DNA of 64,000 bases. Origin: Raphanus sativus. Its lineage: Eukaryota > Streptophyta > Magnoliopsida > Brassicales > Brassicaceae. The position numbers and the translations under genes are program-made. Below, piece after piece: positions 37,772-49,618 of this stretch (the first letter of the stretch is position 1; each line of letters starts with the position of its first letter). The notes beneath the pieces are model-generated. The model searched no databases. It worked only from the letters and a program-made list of their open reading frames with translations, and was not told the origin of the DNA. The stretch is taken from assembly GCF_000801105.2 (NCBI RefSeq), contig NC_079518.1, forward strand, positions 13,214,106 to 13,278,105, read 5' to 3'.

Positions 37772-38053
37772 TTATATTTAATTAATTCTAAGATCAATTT
37801 GGTAGATAACTACGATATGCATTAATGCATATATCTTTATATAATTGATTTTTCAGATTATTTATATAACACGCAATAAGTCTGTTAAGCAAAGGAAAAG
37901 ACATGCAATTTAAGCTTTTGATTTTTAAAATTTTCTTTCAATTCGTTGTTGGTATGTTTCGACTCCTGAGTAGCGCATAATGCCATAAACAAAATTAGTA
38001 CCGTGTTTTTTTTGTCGACAGCAAAATAGTGCATGTATTGATCTGAGTTATTT

Positions 38054-38189
38054 TTTTTTTTTTGATAAAATGTGAATATTATACCAAAATGGAACAAACA
38101 TTGATTTACAAGGCTTTAAAGGCAAGGAGTTACATAAGGCTCAAAAAAAAAAACCGATGGAACTAGGCAACTATGAATTTGTGACCCTT
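38054..38189 (-). mobile_element. Severely truncated LINE (136 bp)
   Basis: The 15-bp duplication TGATCTGAGTTATTT at 38039-38053 and 38190-38204 flanks a T run and non-coding LINE tail (GGTATAATATTCACA on the minus strand). Confidence 0.85.
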
Positions 38190-38240
38190 TGATCTGAGTT
38201 ATTTGCATCTATACAAAAGTAGATAGCATCTATTTTCTTT

Positions 38241-38288
38241 ATATACTATTAGTTAGGTTTTTTTTACAACATATACTATCAATTAGGT
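38241..38288 (-). repeat. Poly-T micro-insertion with 18-bp duplication
   Basis: ATATACTATTAGTTAGGT (38241-38258) and ATATACTATCAATTAGGT (38271-38288), two mismatches, flank TTTTTTTACAAC. Confidence 0.65.
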
Positions 38289-38923
38289 ATCTCCAAAATT
38301 TTAATTAATCGAAAATATAACCAAGTTGCTGATAACTCAATTACGACAATAAATTATGATTACGTATAATCTTTTTCGTTTTTCTTTTTTTTTAAACTTT
38401 CAAACATAGTTTAATAATCTATCGACTCTATCCACTAACAAAATTAATACCTTATTCTTTTTGAAGAATCACAGCGCGGTGCAGGTTTTTGTGTTTACGA
38501 CAATTCAACTCGTCTGTAATTTTGAATTTGATTTCCACTGAGAACAAAGTTACTGTCGATGGCGAATCTATTAAGGCCATTGGAGTGTCACATTAGTACA
38601 TGACACCCCTTAAGTTTTTGTGTGAATATTGTCGTATGTAAAAGCTTCAAAGAGTCTTTGTCATTTATGGTAACATCTTATCTCTTGACACCTTTTTAAT
38701 CAGGTTTCAAAACCAGTCTGACACCAATTTTTTTTGTAATCAGATATTTGACTGAAGACGAAGGAAACAAGATTATTCAGGGTCAACTGAAGACGAACGA
38801 AAGGAAACAAAATTATTACCGTATTATCTTTAGAGAAAAACTGAAACTAATGTGAAAATGAAGGTCTTATTTTCTTATTTTTATATCAAAGACGAAAATT
38901 TGAATATGGTAATACCAAATTAT

Positions 38924-38931
38924 TATATAAA
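38924..38931 (+). promoter_or_regulatory. Putative TATA box of TmpA-like gene
   Basis: TATATAAA lies about 127 bp before the ATG, which would place transcription start near 38955-38965. Confidence 0.55.
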
Positions 38932-39057
38932 GAGGCAATGCTCTTCACAAAGCCAGAACATAACTAGCCTTGTGCAGTTGTGTGTTGTGTCTAACTCTTG
39001 ACTCAGCCTTTTCTTAGCTCATATTAACCTAAACCAACAAAAGAAAAAGAAAAAGAA

Positions 39058-41174
39058 ATGGAAAACGCTTCGACTGTGAGATTCTCCAGCTGTCGAGGCG
39101 TCGCGTTTGAGATTAAACCTCATGCAAACCCTTTCGCTATCAATACAACTGATCAAAACCGCAACGCAAACGCTGAACGCGAGGACACGACCCGCAGGTT
39201 TCGACTTCCAAGGGATTTCGTCAGAAACGCCTCAAAAGTTTTCTCTTCATCGTTGCAACACTCTATAAGCCTAGCCAGCAGCCATTTCTGCGATCTGGAC
39301 TCCGACGAAGAAGAAGATGAAGACGAATTTTACTACATAGAAGAAGGTGTATTCAGGGAAGGAGACGAACAACAGAATGATACAGACGAAAACGCAATTC
39401 TTGATTCTTCCGCAAGCAAACACAGCGAGAAACCGCCTGTTCCAAAGAAACGCGTTTCAAGACTATCGATCATACTTCTTGATCAAGGACTCTTCACCGT
39501 TTACAAACGTCTCTTCGTCACTTCATTGTTTATAAACGTCTTAGCTCTCGTTCTCGCAGCTACGGGACGTTTCACTTACGCAAGAAACAAAGCATCTCTG
39601 TTTTCTATCGCCAATATTCTTGCCCTAACTCTCTGTAGAAGCGAAGCCTTCTTGAGACTCGTTTTCTACCTAACCGTAACCATCCTCGGACGCTCCTTTG
39701 TCCCTCTTCCCATCAAAACCGCGGTCACTTCGCTATTACAAAGCCTAGGCGGTATCCACAGCGGCTGCGGCGTTTCCTCAATCGTTTGGCTTGTCTACTC
39801 ATTAGTTCTCACTCTTAAAGACAAGGACAACACTTCAACAGCGATCACTGCGGTTGCGTCCGCGATTCTTTCTCTCCTCTGCCTCACGTCCGCAGCTGCG
39901 TTTCCTCTTGTTCGCCATTTACACCACAACGTCTTTGAACGCGTCCACAGATTCGCTGGATGGTCTGCTTTAGGCCTTGTTTGGGCGTTTGTAATTCTGA
40001 AAATATCCTACGATCCAGTTTCAAGATCTTACACCGACAATCTTGGCTCGAAGCTGGTCAAAATGCAAGAGTTTTGGTTTACGTTAGCGATCACAGTCGC
40101 TATTGTGCTCCCTTGGTTAACTGTGAGACGCGTTCCGGTTGATGTATCATCTCTCTCGGGCCATGCGTCGCTAATCAAGTTCAGTGGAGGCGTGAAACCA
40201 GGGATCTTGGGTCGGATCAGTCCATCTCCGTTGTCAGAATGGCACGCTTTTGGGATAATCTCTGATGGGAAGACATCGCACATGATGTTAGCTGGTGCTG
40301 TCGGCGACTTCACGAAGTCCTTGGTCTCAAAACCTCCAACTCACTTATGGGTCCGTACGGTTCACTTCGCCGGCTTACCCTATCTCGTTAACTTGTATGA
40401 CAAGGTAAATAAAATTCTATTAAACTTAAAATTTAACAAACTTCAATAGTTTTTTTTTCAAACATCTAATTTTATTGCTACCATATCCAAAGTAACAAAT
40501 TACATGGAACAAATTTCAATAGTTTATTGATGGTATTTGGCAACTATCAACAAGTTTTTGACGTTTTTATTAAATATCTGCCGACATATCAGTTAAGCAA
40601 TTAATACTAGCTTCAATAAGTTAAAAAAAAGCTACAATAAAATATATTTTTGTAAGATTTTATGTAAGCACTTAATCGTATTTTTCGATAATGAAACTAG
40701 AAAAAAAAATTGTGAGAAAAGGTTGATGATCAACAAAATTATTGTTTATAAAACTTGTTATTATTAAGCTCTGCTTTTTTTAACTGAAATACCATATAAA
40801 TTTTTAATTATTTATATTTTTTTGTACAGGTATTACTAGTGGCCACCGGTTCGGGGATTTGTGTATTTTTATCGTTTCTCATGCAGCAGAGTAGAGCCGA
40901 GGTATACTTAATCTGGGTGGCTAAAGGATTAGATGATAATTTCGGGTCTGAGATTGTGAATAGGATTAAAGCTTATCCTTATCAAGACAGGATCATAGTT
41001 CACGATACCGCGATTCTAGGACGACCTAATGTGTCGGAAATGAGCGTTAAAGCTTCCAAGAAGTTTGGAGCTCAAGTTGTAATTGTTACAAGCAACCCTG
41101 AAGGAAGTCGTGACGTTGTTAATGCATGTAAGGCGTCTGGTGTTCCTGCTTTTGGTCCTATTTGGGATTCTTAA
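39058..41174 (+). CDS. Multispan membrane protein, TmpA/ferric-reductase-like
   Basis: Two exons (39058-40404 and 40830-41174, GT-AG, in phase after DKV) encode 563 residues. The first 145 are soluble, with a strongly acidic stretch DSDEEEDEDEFYYIEEG near 81-97. Hydrophobic spans follow near 152-170, 182-198, 201-217, 236-253, 262-283, 299-315 and 338-355. The C-terminal 200 residues are soluble and end PAFGPIWDS. His residues at 234, 287, 289, 290 and 297 lie in or beside the membrane spans, and the C-terminal part (VKPGILGRISPSPLSEWHAF) recalls a flavin/nucleotide-binding reductase fold. By family resemblance it is like fungal TmpA membrane flavoproteins, so a redox role is an inference. 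By position it corresponds to Arabidopsis At4g18540, a transmembrane protein of unknown function. The reading frame is clean and GC-rich against the surroundings. The intron holds a small poly-T insertion (40438-40525). Confidence 0.88.
40438..40525 (-). repeat. Truncated retroposon (58 bp) with 15-bp duplication
   Basis: AAACTTCAATAGTTT (40438-40452) and AAATTTCAATAGTTT (40511-40525) flank a T run and about 50 bases of unique sequence, in the intron of the membrane-protein gene. It bridges the size gap between the micro-insertions and the LINE pieces. Confidence 0.65.
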
Positions 41175-41309
41175 TTACTACTACTTACTAGTATTCATTT
41201 TTTCATAATGATGTAAAAGAAAGATTGTCAAGTGCCACAATTTATAACTTTATGCACGTGTATATACCTAAGTTGATTTTTATTTTTCATATATGGAAGT
41301 TTACAGGCA

Positions 41310-41720
41310 ATTCTCTCAGTTAAACTACTTTTAAACTTCTGTCACCAAAAGAGTTTTCAAAGAAGAAAATGACCAAAAAAATTTTCATTTCAAAGTCAAA
41401 AACCTATTTACCCATTGCTTTATAGATATCTAGAAGAAAAAAATAATTTTTCTTAAAGTTTCAAATTCTATACTTTCAAATTTGATTTTTATGATATAAA
41501 TTTTAATTTTTCAAATTTTCTTTTTGAAATTATTTTTAAATTTTTTATTTTGAAATTTATTTATTTTAATTTTAAACACTCCCAAAACTTCACCCTTTAA
41601 CTTTAAACTCTAAATTTAGATTAAGTAATTCTTAAGATATAAATGTATATTTATCATTTAATGAAACATCTTCAATCATTTTTTGGGATTCTTTTGGTGA
41701 AAAAGAAGTTTTTAATTCTG
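41310..41720. repeat. MITE-like AT-rich repeat, family A
   Basis: The block carries the core CACCCTTTAACTTTAAACTC then ATAAATGTATATTTATC, shared with 52065-52360 and more distantly with 61430-61745. Ends contain CTGTCACCAAAAGAG and the inverse CTTTTGGTGA. Confidence 0.55.
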
Positions 41721-41933
41721 ATTTTCTCCTTTAAAAGCAGAATCAAAGAGACAAAATTCAAATATTTCAGCTTATTCTCAGCAGATGAAGTGATAATAGT
41801 TTTGTGACCGGTCTAAACTTCAATCCATCTTTCTTTTTTCATATTGTAAAGAGGAAAAAGCTAGTTTTCGGCTCTCCTTTTTGATATAATCAAGAGAGGA
41901 ACCCATTGTTTCAGTGACTCATAAAGCTTTACT

Positions 41934-41975
41934 CAGTTCAATTGTTTTTTTTTTTTTGAAAAAAACAGTTCAATT
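41934..41975 (-). repeat. T-run micro-insertion with 10-bp duplication
   Basis: CAGTTCAATT at 41934-41943 and 41966-41975 flanks G, a long T run and GAAAAAAA. Confidence 0.5.
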
Positions 41976-43120
41976 TTTTTGGTTTTTGAAAATGGTCACC
42001 ATTTCTGTTCTTTCGGCCGAGTTACTAAAGTACTTCTCCCTGAACCAGAAACTAAAAGGTTATTCTAGAGAATTTCTCTAATCTCAAACATTGATGGACC
42101 CATACAGTTTTTAAGCAGGGATTTTTCACACTTTTATTATCTGACGACTATTAAAAACTCCGTACAATAGTTTAGTTACGCTTACGCAAGACCTATGGTT
42201 TCTTTCTCCTAAAACATGTCACATGTCTATATAGCATATTGACTTATTACCCACGAAAATATGTTTATATAGTACTTATGATTCATTAATGATATGGAGG
42301 AAAATCAGAAGTTTTGACCCACTTTTTAATGCTTACCTAATTAAGTATGCCCCAGTCAACTATATCATCATTCACCACCACTCAAATATTTCTTTCAGTA
42401 CAAACCTGCAAGAAAGAAAAAAAAAAGATTTTCTATAACTCTTTTGGGTTAAAATTTTCCATAAGTATTTCTATAATTTTCGGTCAAGAGATTTTCTCAT
42501 GGCTGCCAGGAACATATGTTTTTCTTCTGTGATAACTCGGAAACTCCGACGAGACGAAATCCAACCAATTAACAGATTAACTATTTAAGAAGGATAAATG
42601 GAAGATGAATTTAGGAAGAGAAGGAGGGGGAATGATTACTAGAACAAGAATTTGTATAAAATTTAAAAGTTAAGTGGAAGGATTTTTAAAAGTTAAGTTA
42701 ACTTATATGTTGTTACTGATATGCATAGATTTGCATACATTTTTTTTTCAAAAAATCTTTTGTTAAGGTTTTATATTAAAGTCTTTCAATGAAATTTCAA
42801 AATAAAAAACAACATCATCACGTTATATATCCTCGACTAATTGACACTGCAAGACAATTTTCAATTTTTCATCGTGAGCTTTATACAAGTAATCATGAAA
42901 ACATCATTTCTCTCTTTATGTCAAAGTAGTTATGTAGTTTAAAATCATTTTTCTCTTTATATTATGTTATAGAAAGATAATGAAATCATGGAAAATATCA
43001 TCGCTGCTTTGTTATCGTGTACGATATGTATACAACTTGTATGTGTGTATGTTTTTAATAATATGGTGTGTTCACGTAAGTTCTTTACTAAGTTTCTACA
43101 TCGTCGTGGTCTCAATTATT

Positions 43121-43215
43121 TTGGTCACCTTACACGGATATAAATCTATGATTTAGGGTCTATTTGAATACCCGGAGAAAAGGTATATCCGTGGGTTGCA
43201 CCTCCCCAAATTAAC
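43121..43215 (+). mobile_element. SINE 3' fragment
   Basis: The sequence TATCCGTGGGTTGCACCTC with preceding TTTGAATACCCGGAGA matches the 3' half of the SINE at 54594-54854 read on its minus strand. The tRNA-like head is missing. Confidence 0.65.
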
Positions 43216-43963
43216 CAAAAAAAGATTCTAGATTGTGCGAGTGTTTTTATTAGATGAATTTAAAAATCTTATGAGTTTACATCATATTTTTCAAAATTGA
43301 GTCTTATGATTAAAAACATAGAGAATTTTGATCCAACAACCTTAGAATCTAACAAAATTCTAAAATCAATAATAATGATTTTGAATGGAGTTTAAAAATC
43401 TTCAAATCAATAACAATGAAAATTTATAAACCAATAACAATGAAGTTTCAAAATTTTATAACTTCTCAAGAATTCTATTAACAATAACTCCTTTAAGGTA
43501 GAATTGATTGATCTTAAGAATCAATTTTTTTCAAGAAAAAATTATTAAGAATCATAATGAGTTTTTCATATTTAAAAAGTCAATAAAACTATTCTACTAT
43601 AATAATTTTAAAAATATTGAGGATATATAAAATATTTTGAAATTTTTATTTCATTAGTTAAAATGTTAAGAATTCAAATCCCAATAACATTAGATTTTGA
43701 TAGAATTATAAAATTATTAAAGCTCAAACTTTTTGAATAACAATGAATTGTATATATCTCTAAATGTCATCAAATGAATAATATTTGATTTTAATAAGAA
43801 TGTTAGAATCTATTAACCAATAACTATAGAATTTTAGGGGGCGTTAGTGGGATGTGAATTTCTCATGATTGTTAAAATTCTTAAGTTCTAATGTTATTAG
43901 TTAATGAATTTTAATAATCTTACTAAAATCTAGTGCTATTGGTTTTATAATTTTTAAATGATT

Positions 43964-44008
43964 TACAAAATCCTTTGTTTTTTTGAACGACCTACAAAAT
44001 CTTTTGTT
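43964..44008 (-). repeat. Poly-T micro-insertion with 16-bp duplication
   Basis: TACAAAATCCTTTGTT (43964-43979) and TACAAAATCTTTTGTT (43993-44008), one mismatch, flank TTTTTGAACGACC. Confidence 0.6.
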
Positions 44009-45742
44009 ATTCAAAAAGTTTGGGTTTTAATGGTTTTATAAATTCTCTTTTGGAAGAAATCCGGTTCGATTCGGTTTACTAACACCACTATGGTTTTCAA
44101 TACGGATCGACCCAACATCTATCATCTTTGACAGCTTTCTTCCAACGTTCCTTGAATCTTTTCATCTCTACAGATGACTTCATCCTCACTTTTCCTCTGT
44201 TATCCACTCCATCAGACTCTAATGAATCCTGTGAAACCTGCTCAAGAGACAAGAAAAAAACAGATGATACACACCTTTTTAATTCAAGCGGACACTTGAA
44301 CAAACTTGTAACCAAAGCTGAGTTAGCCTACTAGTTAAAACTTTTGGATCCCCTAAGAAATTTAAAGGATCACATGTTCGATTTCCGTTAGCAAACATAA
44401 TGTATATATTTTTTTAAAAATAATTTAATATGGTTTGGACTTAATTCTACAAAGAGGTATGTTTGCTCATAATATCCTAGTTATATATATACTTATATTT
44501 TTTTAAATCTCGTACCCCTGATTTATGGTTTGTCTCATTCCGCGCAGAACTTGAAGCGTTTACAACCCCACCGAGTGTGGGAAGACCGTAATGAACTATG
44601 TACTCCGCATCAACAACACCTACATTTTTCTTCCGATCACCCTATCCACGAACAATATTGTGTTAAACAAGAACCGAGTAAGTAAACTGGATTATTATAA
44701 CCGGTTAAGAAAAAACAAAACACACAGATGTTAGAAAATAAACTAACTTGAGCACAGTAACCAAGTTGCACATCTAAACCCCAAGCATGGATCAAATCGT
44801 TCTGCATTGAAAACAAAAGCATTATTACCCTGATCATGTTGTACTAGGAGTCTAGGATATGTAAATAAATCAAACGAACCAAATCTAAACCCAAACCAAC
44901 ACGTTAACCTGAATCATATACCAAGAACATCTCCATGCTGATCTAGAGAAAACAGGTGCCATCAATTCTACCCACCTGCATAACCAAGTTACACATTTAT
45001 CGCAAATGAGACAAAGATATTCTCCAGAACATCTCCTGCAGATTGTTAAAAGGCTTTACCCGATGCAAGGAGGATCGGTGCTATTGCCATCGCATCGTAA
45101 GCCGCCTTTGTATTTATATATCCGCCTATGGACTTTTGAGTTCTCGCAACGAGCGGTTATAGGATGATACACTTCTGATTCTGTAGGGTCGAGGCCGGGT
45201 TGCGATATCTCAAGACCTTCTTCTTTGACAATAGATAAGTATCTAAAATAAAATGATTTTATCATGGATATTGGTTCCAGCCGTCCAAAACACCATCATA
45301 ATGAAAAAGCACGACCACGAAATCTTAAAGAGGAAACTGAAAAATCCACATCAAATAGTATCATTCATTTAGATAAAAAGGCGGAAAAACCTTACTAAGA
45401 GCATCATTATTGGTTGTATGTTAATCAAGTGTCCTTAAGTTAGTTTATTGTTTTTTATGCTAAGGGACTTTGCTAAGGACATAGCTTAAAAAAAAAGATT
45501 ATTGGTGAGACCTATTTGTATCTTAAGTTAAATATTTTTTTATTTGAAGAAGTAATGATATAAATAAAACATATAAAAGAGAAAAAATTGAAAATATGTA
45601 AAAATTACAAACTTTAAAAAAACATTACAAACTTTAAAAAAAAAATTACAAACATCATAATTTAAAATAAACATTACAAACATTAAAAAAGAAAACATAT
45701 GAAAATTACAATCATTTTAATCAATTCATAGATACTTTTAAA

Positions 45743-47031
45743 TTATATGTTATTTGGAAGATGTCCAAATTTATTCCATATATTTTCAATCAAATCATGT
45801 TTTAATCGTTGATGGGTTTGTTCATCCTGAATTCTTTTCTTAGGATCAATGGTATTGCCGGGATTTGAAGGCAAACCGACGGAATATGAACGCTCCACAC
45901 CTTCTCCTTCTCCTTCTCCTTCATTAAATTCGGAAATATTACGGAGAGTGTATGATCCTCGTTCATCTTCGACAATCATATTATGAAGTATGATACATGC
46001 TTTTATAATATTTTTTATCAATTTTTTATCCCATAAATTAGATGGGTTTTTAACAACGGCGAATCTAGCTTGTAGGACTCCAAAGGCGCGTTCAACATCT
46101 TTTCGCACAGATTCTTGGGTTTTAGCAAATAAAGCTTTTTTCGGACCCTGTGGTAGTCGGATAGATTGAATTAAAGTCGCCCATTTCAGATAAATACCAT
46201 CAGTCAGATAGTAAGCCAAATGATATTCTCTTCCGTTGACGTGGAAGTTGATTTCCGGAGCTATTCCGTCAATAATATCATCAAAAACAAGTGATCGATC
46301 AAGAATATTAAGGTCGTTCATAGTACCTGGAACTCTAAAAAACGTGTGCCATATCCAGAGATCATAAGAAGCTACCGCCTCCAACACAAGTGTTGGTTTT
46401 TCGGTTCCTCGTGAATACATTCCTTTCCAAGAGCTGGGACAATTCTTCCACTCCCAATGCATACAGTTGATGCTTCCAATCATCCCTGGAAATCCCCGTT
46501 CTTCTCCGACATAGAGCAGTCTTTGAAGATCCTCCGGTGTGGGACGTCTTAGATATTGATCGCCAAACAAGTGGATTATTCCGGCCGTAAACTGGTGCAA
46601 ACATTTTCAAGCAGTTGTTTCAGCAAGTCGTACATATTCGTCAATTGTATCAGCCCCACCACCATATGCCAGTTGACGAATTGCTGCGGTACATTTTTGG
46701 AGCGGAGATACACCAGACCGTCCGGTTGCATCTTGTGTCGGTTGAAAATACGGTACTTCTGTAGAGAGACGATGCAGAATACGCATGAATAATCGTTTGT
46801 TCATTCGGAATCGTCGCCGGAATAAATTGTGCTCGTATGTTGGAGTTTCACTAAAATAATCATTCCAGAGCTTAGTGTGACCTTCTTCCCGGTGTCTCTC
46901 GATAAATATACATTTTTTTGCTCTTTTGGTTTTGGAAATAGATCTTCCGTTTCAAATAAATCATCAAATACGGAATTAAAATCATTGTTACCCTCATCTT
47001 TGTGATAATGATAATGGGAAGAAGAAGCCAT
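45743..47031 (-). pseudogene. PIF/Harbinger DDE transposase
   Basis: From MASSSHYHYHKDEG the frame shifts in an A7 run (T7 on + at 46913-46919). It continues through RRRFRMNKRLFMRILHRLS to a TGA at 46607-46609, in frame with the remaining 284 codons. The DDE_Tnp_4 core is otherwise well kept: NDLNILDRSLVFDDII carries the second Asp and RKDVERAFGVLQARF the Glu. The first catalytic Asp, normally in a GSIDCMHW motif, is Asn here (AAC, + strand 46466-46468). Such proteins cut and paste the element together with a Myb-like partner. With one frameshift, one stop and one lost catalytic residue this copy is inactive. Confidence 0.88.
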
Positions 47032-47160
47032 AGAAAATATAAAAAAAAACTTAAAGAAGTGAACGCAAGGAGAAGAGGGATGATTTGAATCGCAAGGAAA
47101 AGAGAAATAGAAGTGCAAAGAAGTGCATCATCACCGTCTTATATTTATATTGCCAATGTG

Positions 47161-47400
47161 ATGCAAAGAAGTGCATCTTCCCGTGATACTATTGTACATC
47201 TTGTGATGCAAGTTTGTTTCTTTGTTTCTTTTGACATCTTGTGACTTGTGACTATGACTTGTGACCATATGCAAAGAAGTGCATCTTCCCGTGATACTAT
47301 AGTACATCTTGTGATGCAAGTTTGTTTCTTTGTTTCTTTTGACATCTTGTGACTTGTGACTATGATTTGTTTCTTGTGACTATGACTTGTGACCATATTT
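47161..47400. repeat. Tandem 108-bp repeat
   Basis: Two copies begin ATGCAAAGAAGTGCATCTTC at 47161 and 47269 and are followed by shorter TGTGACTATGACTTG repeats. It lies in the 5' region of the transposase gene, between it and the GRF gene. Confidence 0.85.
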
Positions 47401-47638
47401 TGTTTCTATGACTTGTGACTATTGTTTGTTTCTTTTGTGCACACTACAAACATCACTAATAAATTCAGAAACATTAGAAAAGGTTGATTACAAAAGGTTC
47501 ATTATAAAGCATAAGGAGCATACATATCAGACACTAATCATAACGTGCATAGCATACAAAGTGGTTCATTTCCATAACGTGCATACAATAACCATAAGGA
47601 GCTACATATCAGACACTAGCTTCTCCTCATGTCTTCAT

Positions 47639-48265
47639 TTACTTAAACATGAGGAGCATACATATAGAAACTAAAACAATAACCGCCACACCTACAAAGC
47701 CTTCAAACCCATTGCCAAACCTTGATTTCTCCTTACCTAAATCAGACACAAGCTTCTCTAGCCTGATCACTTTCTGCTCAGTCTCATAGTCAGTCAAAAG
47801 GCTAAGATTATCCACCTTTTCAGCCAGTTGAAGGACGTGTACATCCCGAGCTCTCATCTCCTCCATAAGCGCCACATCCCACCATTTCCAAACATGGCAC
47901 TCTCCATCATTCACACTCTCACATGTGTAGTATCTTCTACCTGTTGCAAAAGAGTGAAATGTAACCATTTATTACATTTTATAATGCTCAATACACTTGA
48001 CTTCACACGCAAATTATACCTAGATCATTCATACTCTTCGATGTTGCAAGATGAGGCTTCCGACCACAGTAGCATGTCTGTGGAAAGCCAAACTCAACCT
48101 CGGGTTGAGGAGGGTATTGAGCAGCCGCACGAGCATTGTTTGCGCTTATCTCAGCTTGGTCCCGGTGGATAAGATCTTTCGTTTCGCTAAAGACACTGTC
48201 GACTGAGTTCCCTAAACCATAATCCGCTGACTCGAGGGTTGTGTGTAGCTATAGTCTTGTCCCAT
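47639..48265 (-). pseudogene. GRF-type zinc-finger membrane protein inside Harbinger
   Basis: Two exons: 48265-48020 and 47940-47639, with a 79-bp GT-AG intron. The joined frame has the GRF zinc finger CYCGRKPHLATSKSMNDL then GRRYYTCESVNDGECHVWKW. A coiled region (EEMRARDVHVLQLAEKVD) and a C-terminal hydrophobic segment (GVAVIVLVSICMLLMF) follow. The first codons MGQDYSYTQPSS are out of frame with the rest by one base near 48215-48235; otherwise the gene is open. I know this combination as a large Brassicaceae family of uncharacterised proteins related to At4g04775. It shares strand and placement with the transposon genes and may be a passenger or a third element gene. GRF fingers bind single-stranded nucleic acid in other proteins; no function is known here. 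Confidence 0.75.
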
Positions 48266-48576
48266 GGTTAGTTTAAGCTGAAAAAAATGATCACAGTATT
48301 AATGCAGAAGAAGGAGAGGGCAACAGATAACATAAACAGAAAGAGTAATACCATAATCTCAAATGCAAACAGATAACATAAACAGAAAGAGATGCGCTTA
48401 AATAACATACAGCAAAACATAAATAACATAAATAACATAAGGAAACACGAACTACAAAGATCATAAATAACTTAAGGAAACAGAAACATAAACATAAAAA
48501 CAGAAGCAAACAAGAACAAGTTAAAGAATAAGATAGGCAATTAAACTAGAGAAATTTTAAAGACATTCTTTAAGTC

Positions 48577-49465
48577 TCAGATCAAGTCAAGGAGCTTATT
48601 CTTCACAATTTCTTCAGCCTCAGATAATGGTTCTTTCTTCGCCAGGAGAGTGTCTAGTATGGCCAGCTTTGAGAGGAGCTCCTTCTTCTCCAAATCCTCC
48701 TTCTTCATTTCCCAAATGGACGCATACTCTGCAACAGACTTCCTTTTAGCTCCTTTCTTTAGCAGCCTTTAGCAGCCTTTACACCTTCTGGCCGCACCTC
48801 ATGATCACCAACACTGGCGCTTGAAGCTTGGGAAGCTGGCTCACCCGTTTCCTATTTAAACTGCCACTCTTTTTAGGAGGGTTAAGGCTAGCCCATTTCT
48901 GCTCAAACCTCAATACACCAGGCATGCTCAATGATAAATTTGATATTGTGATCAGAGAAAAAAAAGGTCATGAGCCTTCTTGAGAAGATCAGTGTCACTC
49001 TGACCACTGGTAATTGTCTCTATGCTGCCGCAAATACGGCGCAGAACTTGTTGACGTGATCGTTGATTCTGTGCCACCTTTGCTTAATATGATTTCCTCT
49101 CTCTTACCACCCTGCTTTGTAGCATGCTGACTCCCATTATAAATAGTCTAGTACTCGTTTCCAAAACATCCACCCTTTTGGTCATTTCCACAATAGGATC
49201 CTTCAATGTGTTTGGCCAAGCACTGATGAGGACCTCATCATCAGCTGGCGTCCATTTACGCCTCTAACTTCGTCAGCTGCTGTAACTTGGGGTTGAGATG
49301 GAGCATCAGATAGTTGTGAACTGAAAGGAGGGATCTCTGATGCTCCTATGTTTACAGTAGAAGGAAAACTCTCGTAAGAGAAGTTTTCATGGAAAAACCT
49401 TCGTGTAGACTGTTAAGATGGGCTAGTAACTAGAATTATGACTAGATGAATTCTTTGAAATCCAT
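48577..49465 (-). pseudogene. PIF/Harbinger ORF1 (Myb/SANT-like protein)
   Basis: Recognisable blocks in several frames on the minus strand: an N-terminal piece with GASEIPPFSSQLSDAPSQPQ, the Myb/trihelix start WTPADDEVLISAWLNTLKDP, a middle block with SDTDLLKKAH and FFSDHNIKF, and the C-terminal coiled block LAILDTLLAKKEPLSEAEEI ending at the stop 48577-48579. Frameshifts and stops separate them; one is next to a 10-bp tandem duplication (AGCAGCCTTT, near 48761). In active elements this protein binds the ends and helps the transposase. Confidence 0.75.
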
Positions 49466-49500
49466 CACTATAAGAACAGAGAAGGGACTAAAGAAGAGAA

Positions 49501-49600
49501 NNNNNNNNNNNNNNNNNNNNNNNNNNNNNNNNNNNNNNNNNNNNNNNNNNNNNNNNNNNNNNNNNNNNNNNNNNNNNNNNNNNNNNNNNNNNNNNNNNNN
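49501..49600. other. Assembly gap of 100 N
   Basis: Exactly 100 N, the usual placeholder for a gap of unknown size. It separates a Harbinger element from a Helitron end, both repeats. Confidence 0.98.
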
Positions 49601-49618
49601 GGGCGGGTCAAAATCTAG
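49601..49618 (+). mobile_element. Helitron 3' end emerging from the gap
   Basis: GGGCGGGTCAAAATCTAG followed by T is the right hairpin arm and terminus of the same family as at 53532-53562. The body lies in the gap. Confidence 0.7.

Larger units (their letters stand above)
37772..38923. other. Intergenic, upstream of membrane-protein gene
   Basis: No gene seen apart from a LINE tail and a micro-insertion. A short near-duplication (GACTGAAGACGAAGG-type) lies at about 38752-38815. Confidence 0.4.
41175..44096. other. AT-rich intergenic DNA
   Basis: No gene seen. It includes a MITE-like block (41310-41720), a SINE 3' fragment (43121-43215), two micro-insertions, and an AT-rich repeat about 43240-44050 with scattered inverted similarity. 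Confidence 0.45.
45399..49500 (-). mobile_element. PIF/Harbinger element with three decayed genes
   Basis: The left end GAGCATCATTATTGG at 45399 follows TAA (45396-45398), matching the 3-bp TWA target and terminal motif of PIF/Harbinger. Genes in order on the minus strand are Myb-like ORF1 (49465-48577), a GRF zinc-finger gene (48265-47639) and DDE transposase (47031-45743). The right terminus was not found and probably lies in the N gap. The sequence after the gap belongs to a Helitron 3' end. Confidence 0.8.

Noticed and set aside
44320..44411. Second tRNA-like stretch in the last DUF707 intron
   Set aside because: B-box spacing is off by one and no flanking duplication is seen.
47161..47400. 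Spaced repeats resembling a CRISPR array
   Set aside because: It is a simple 108-bp tandem duplication in a plant nuclear transposon.
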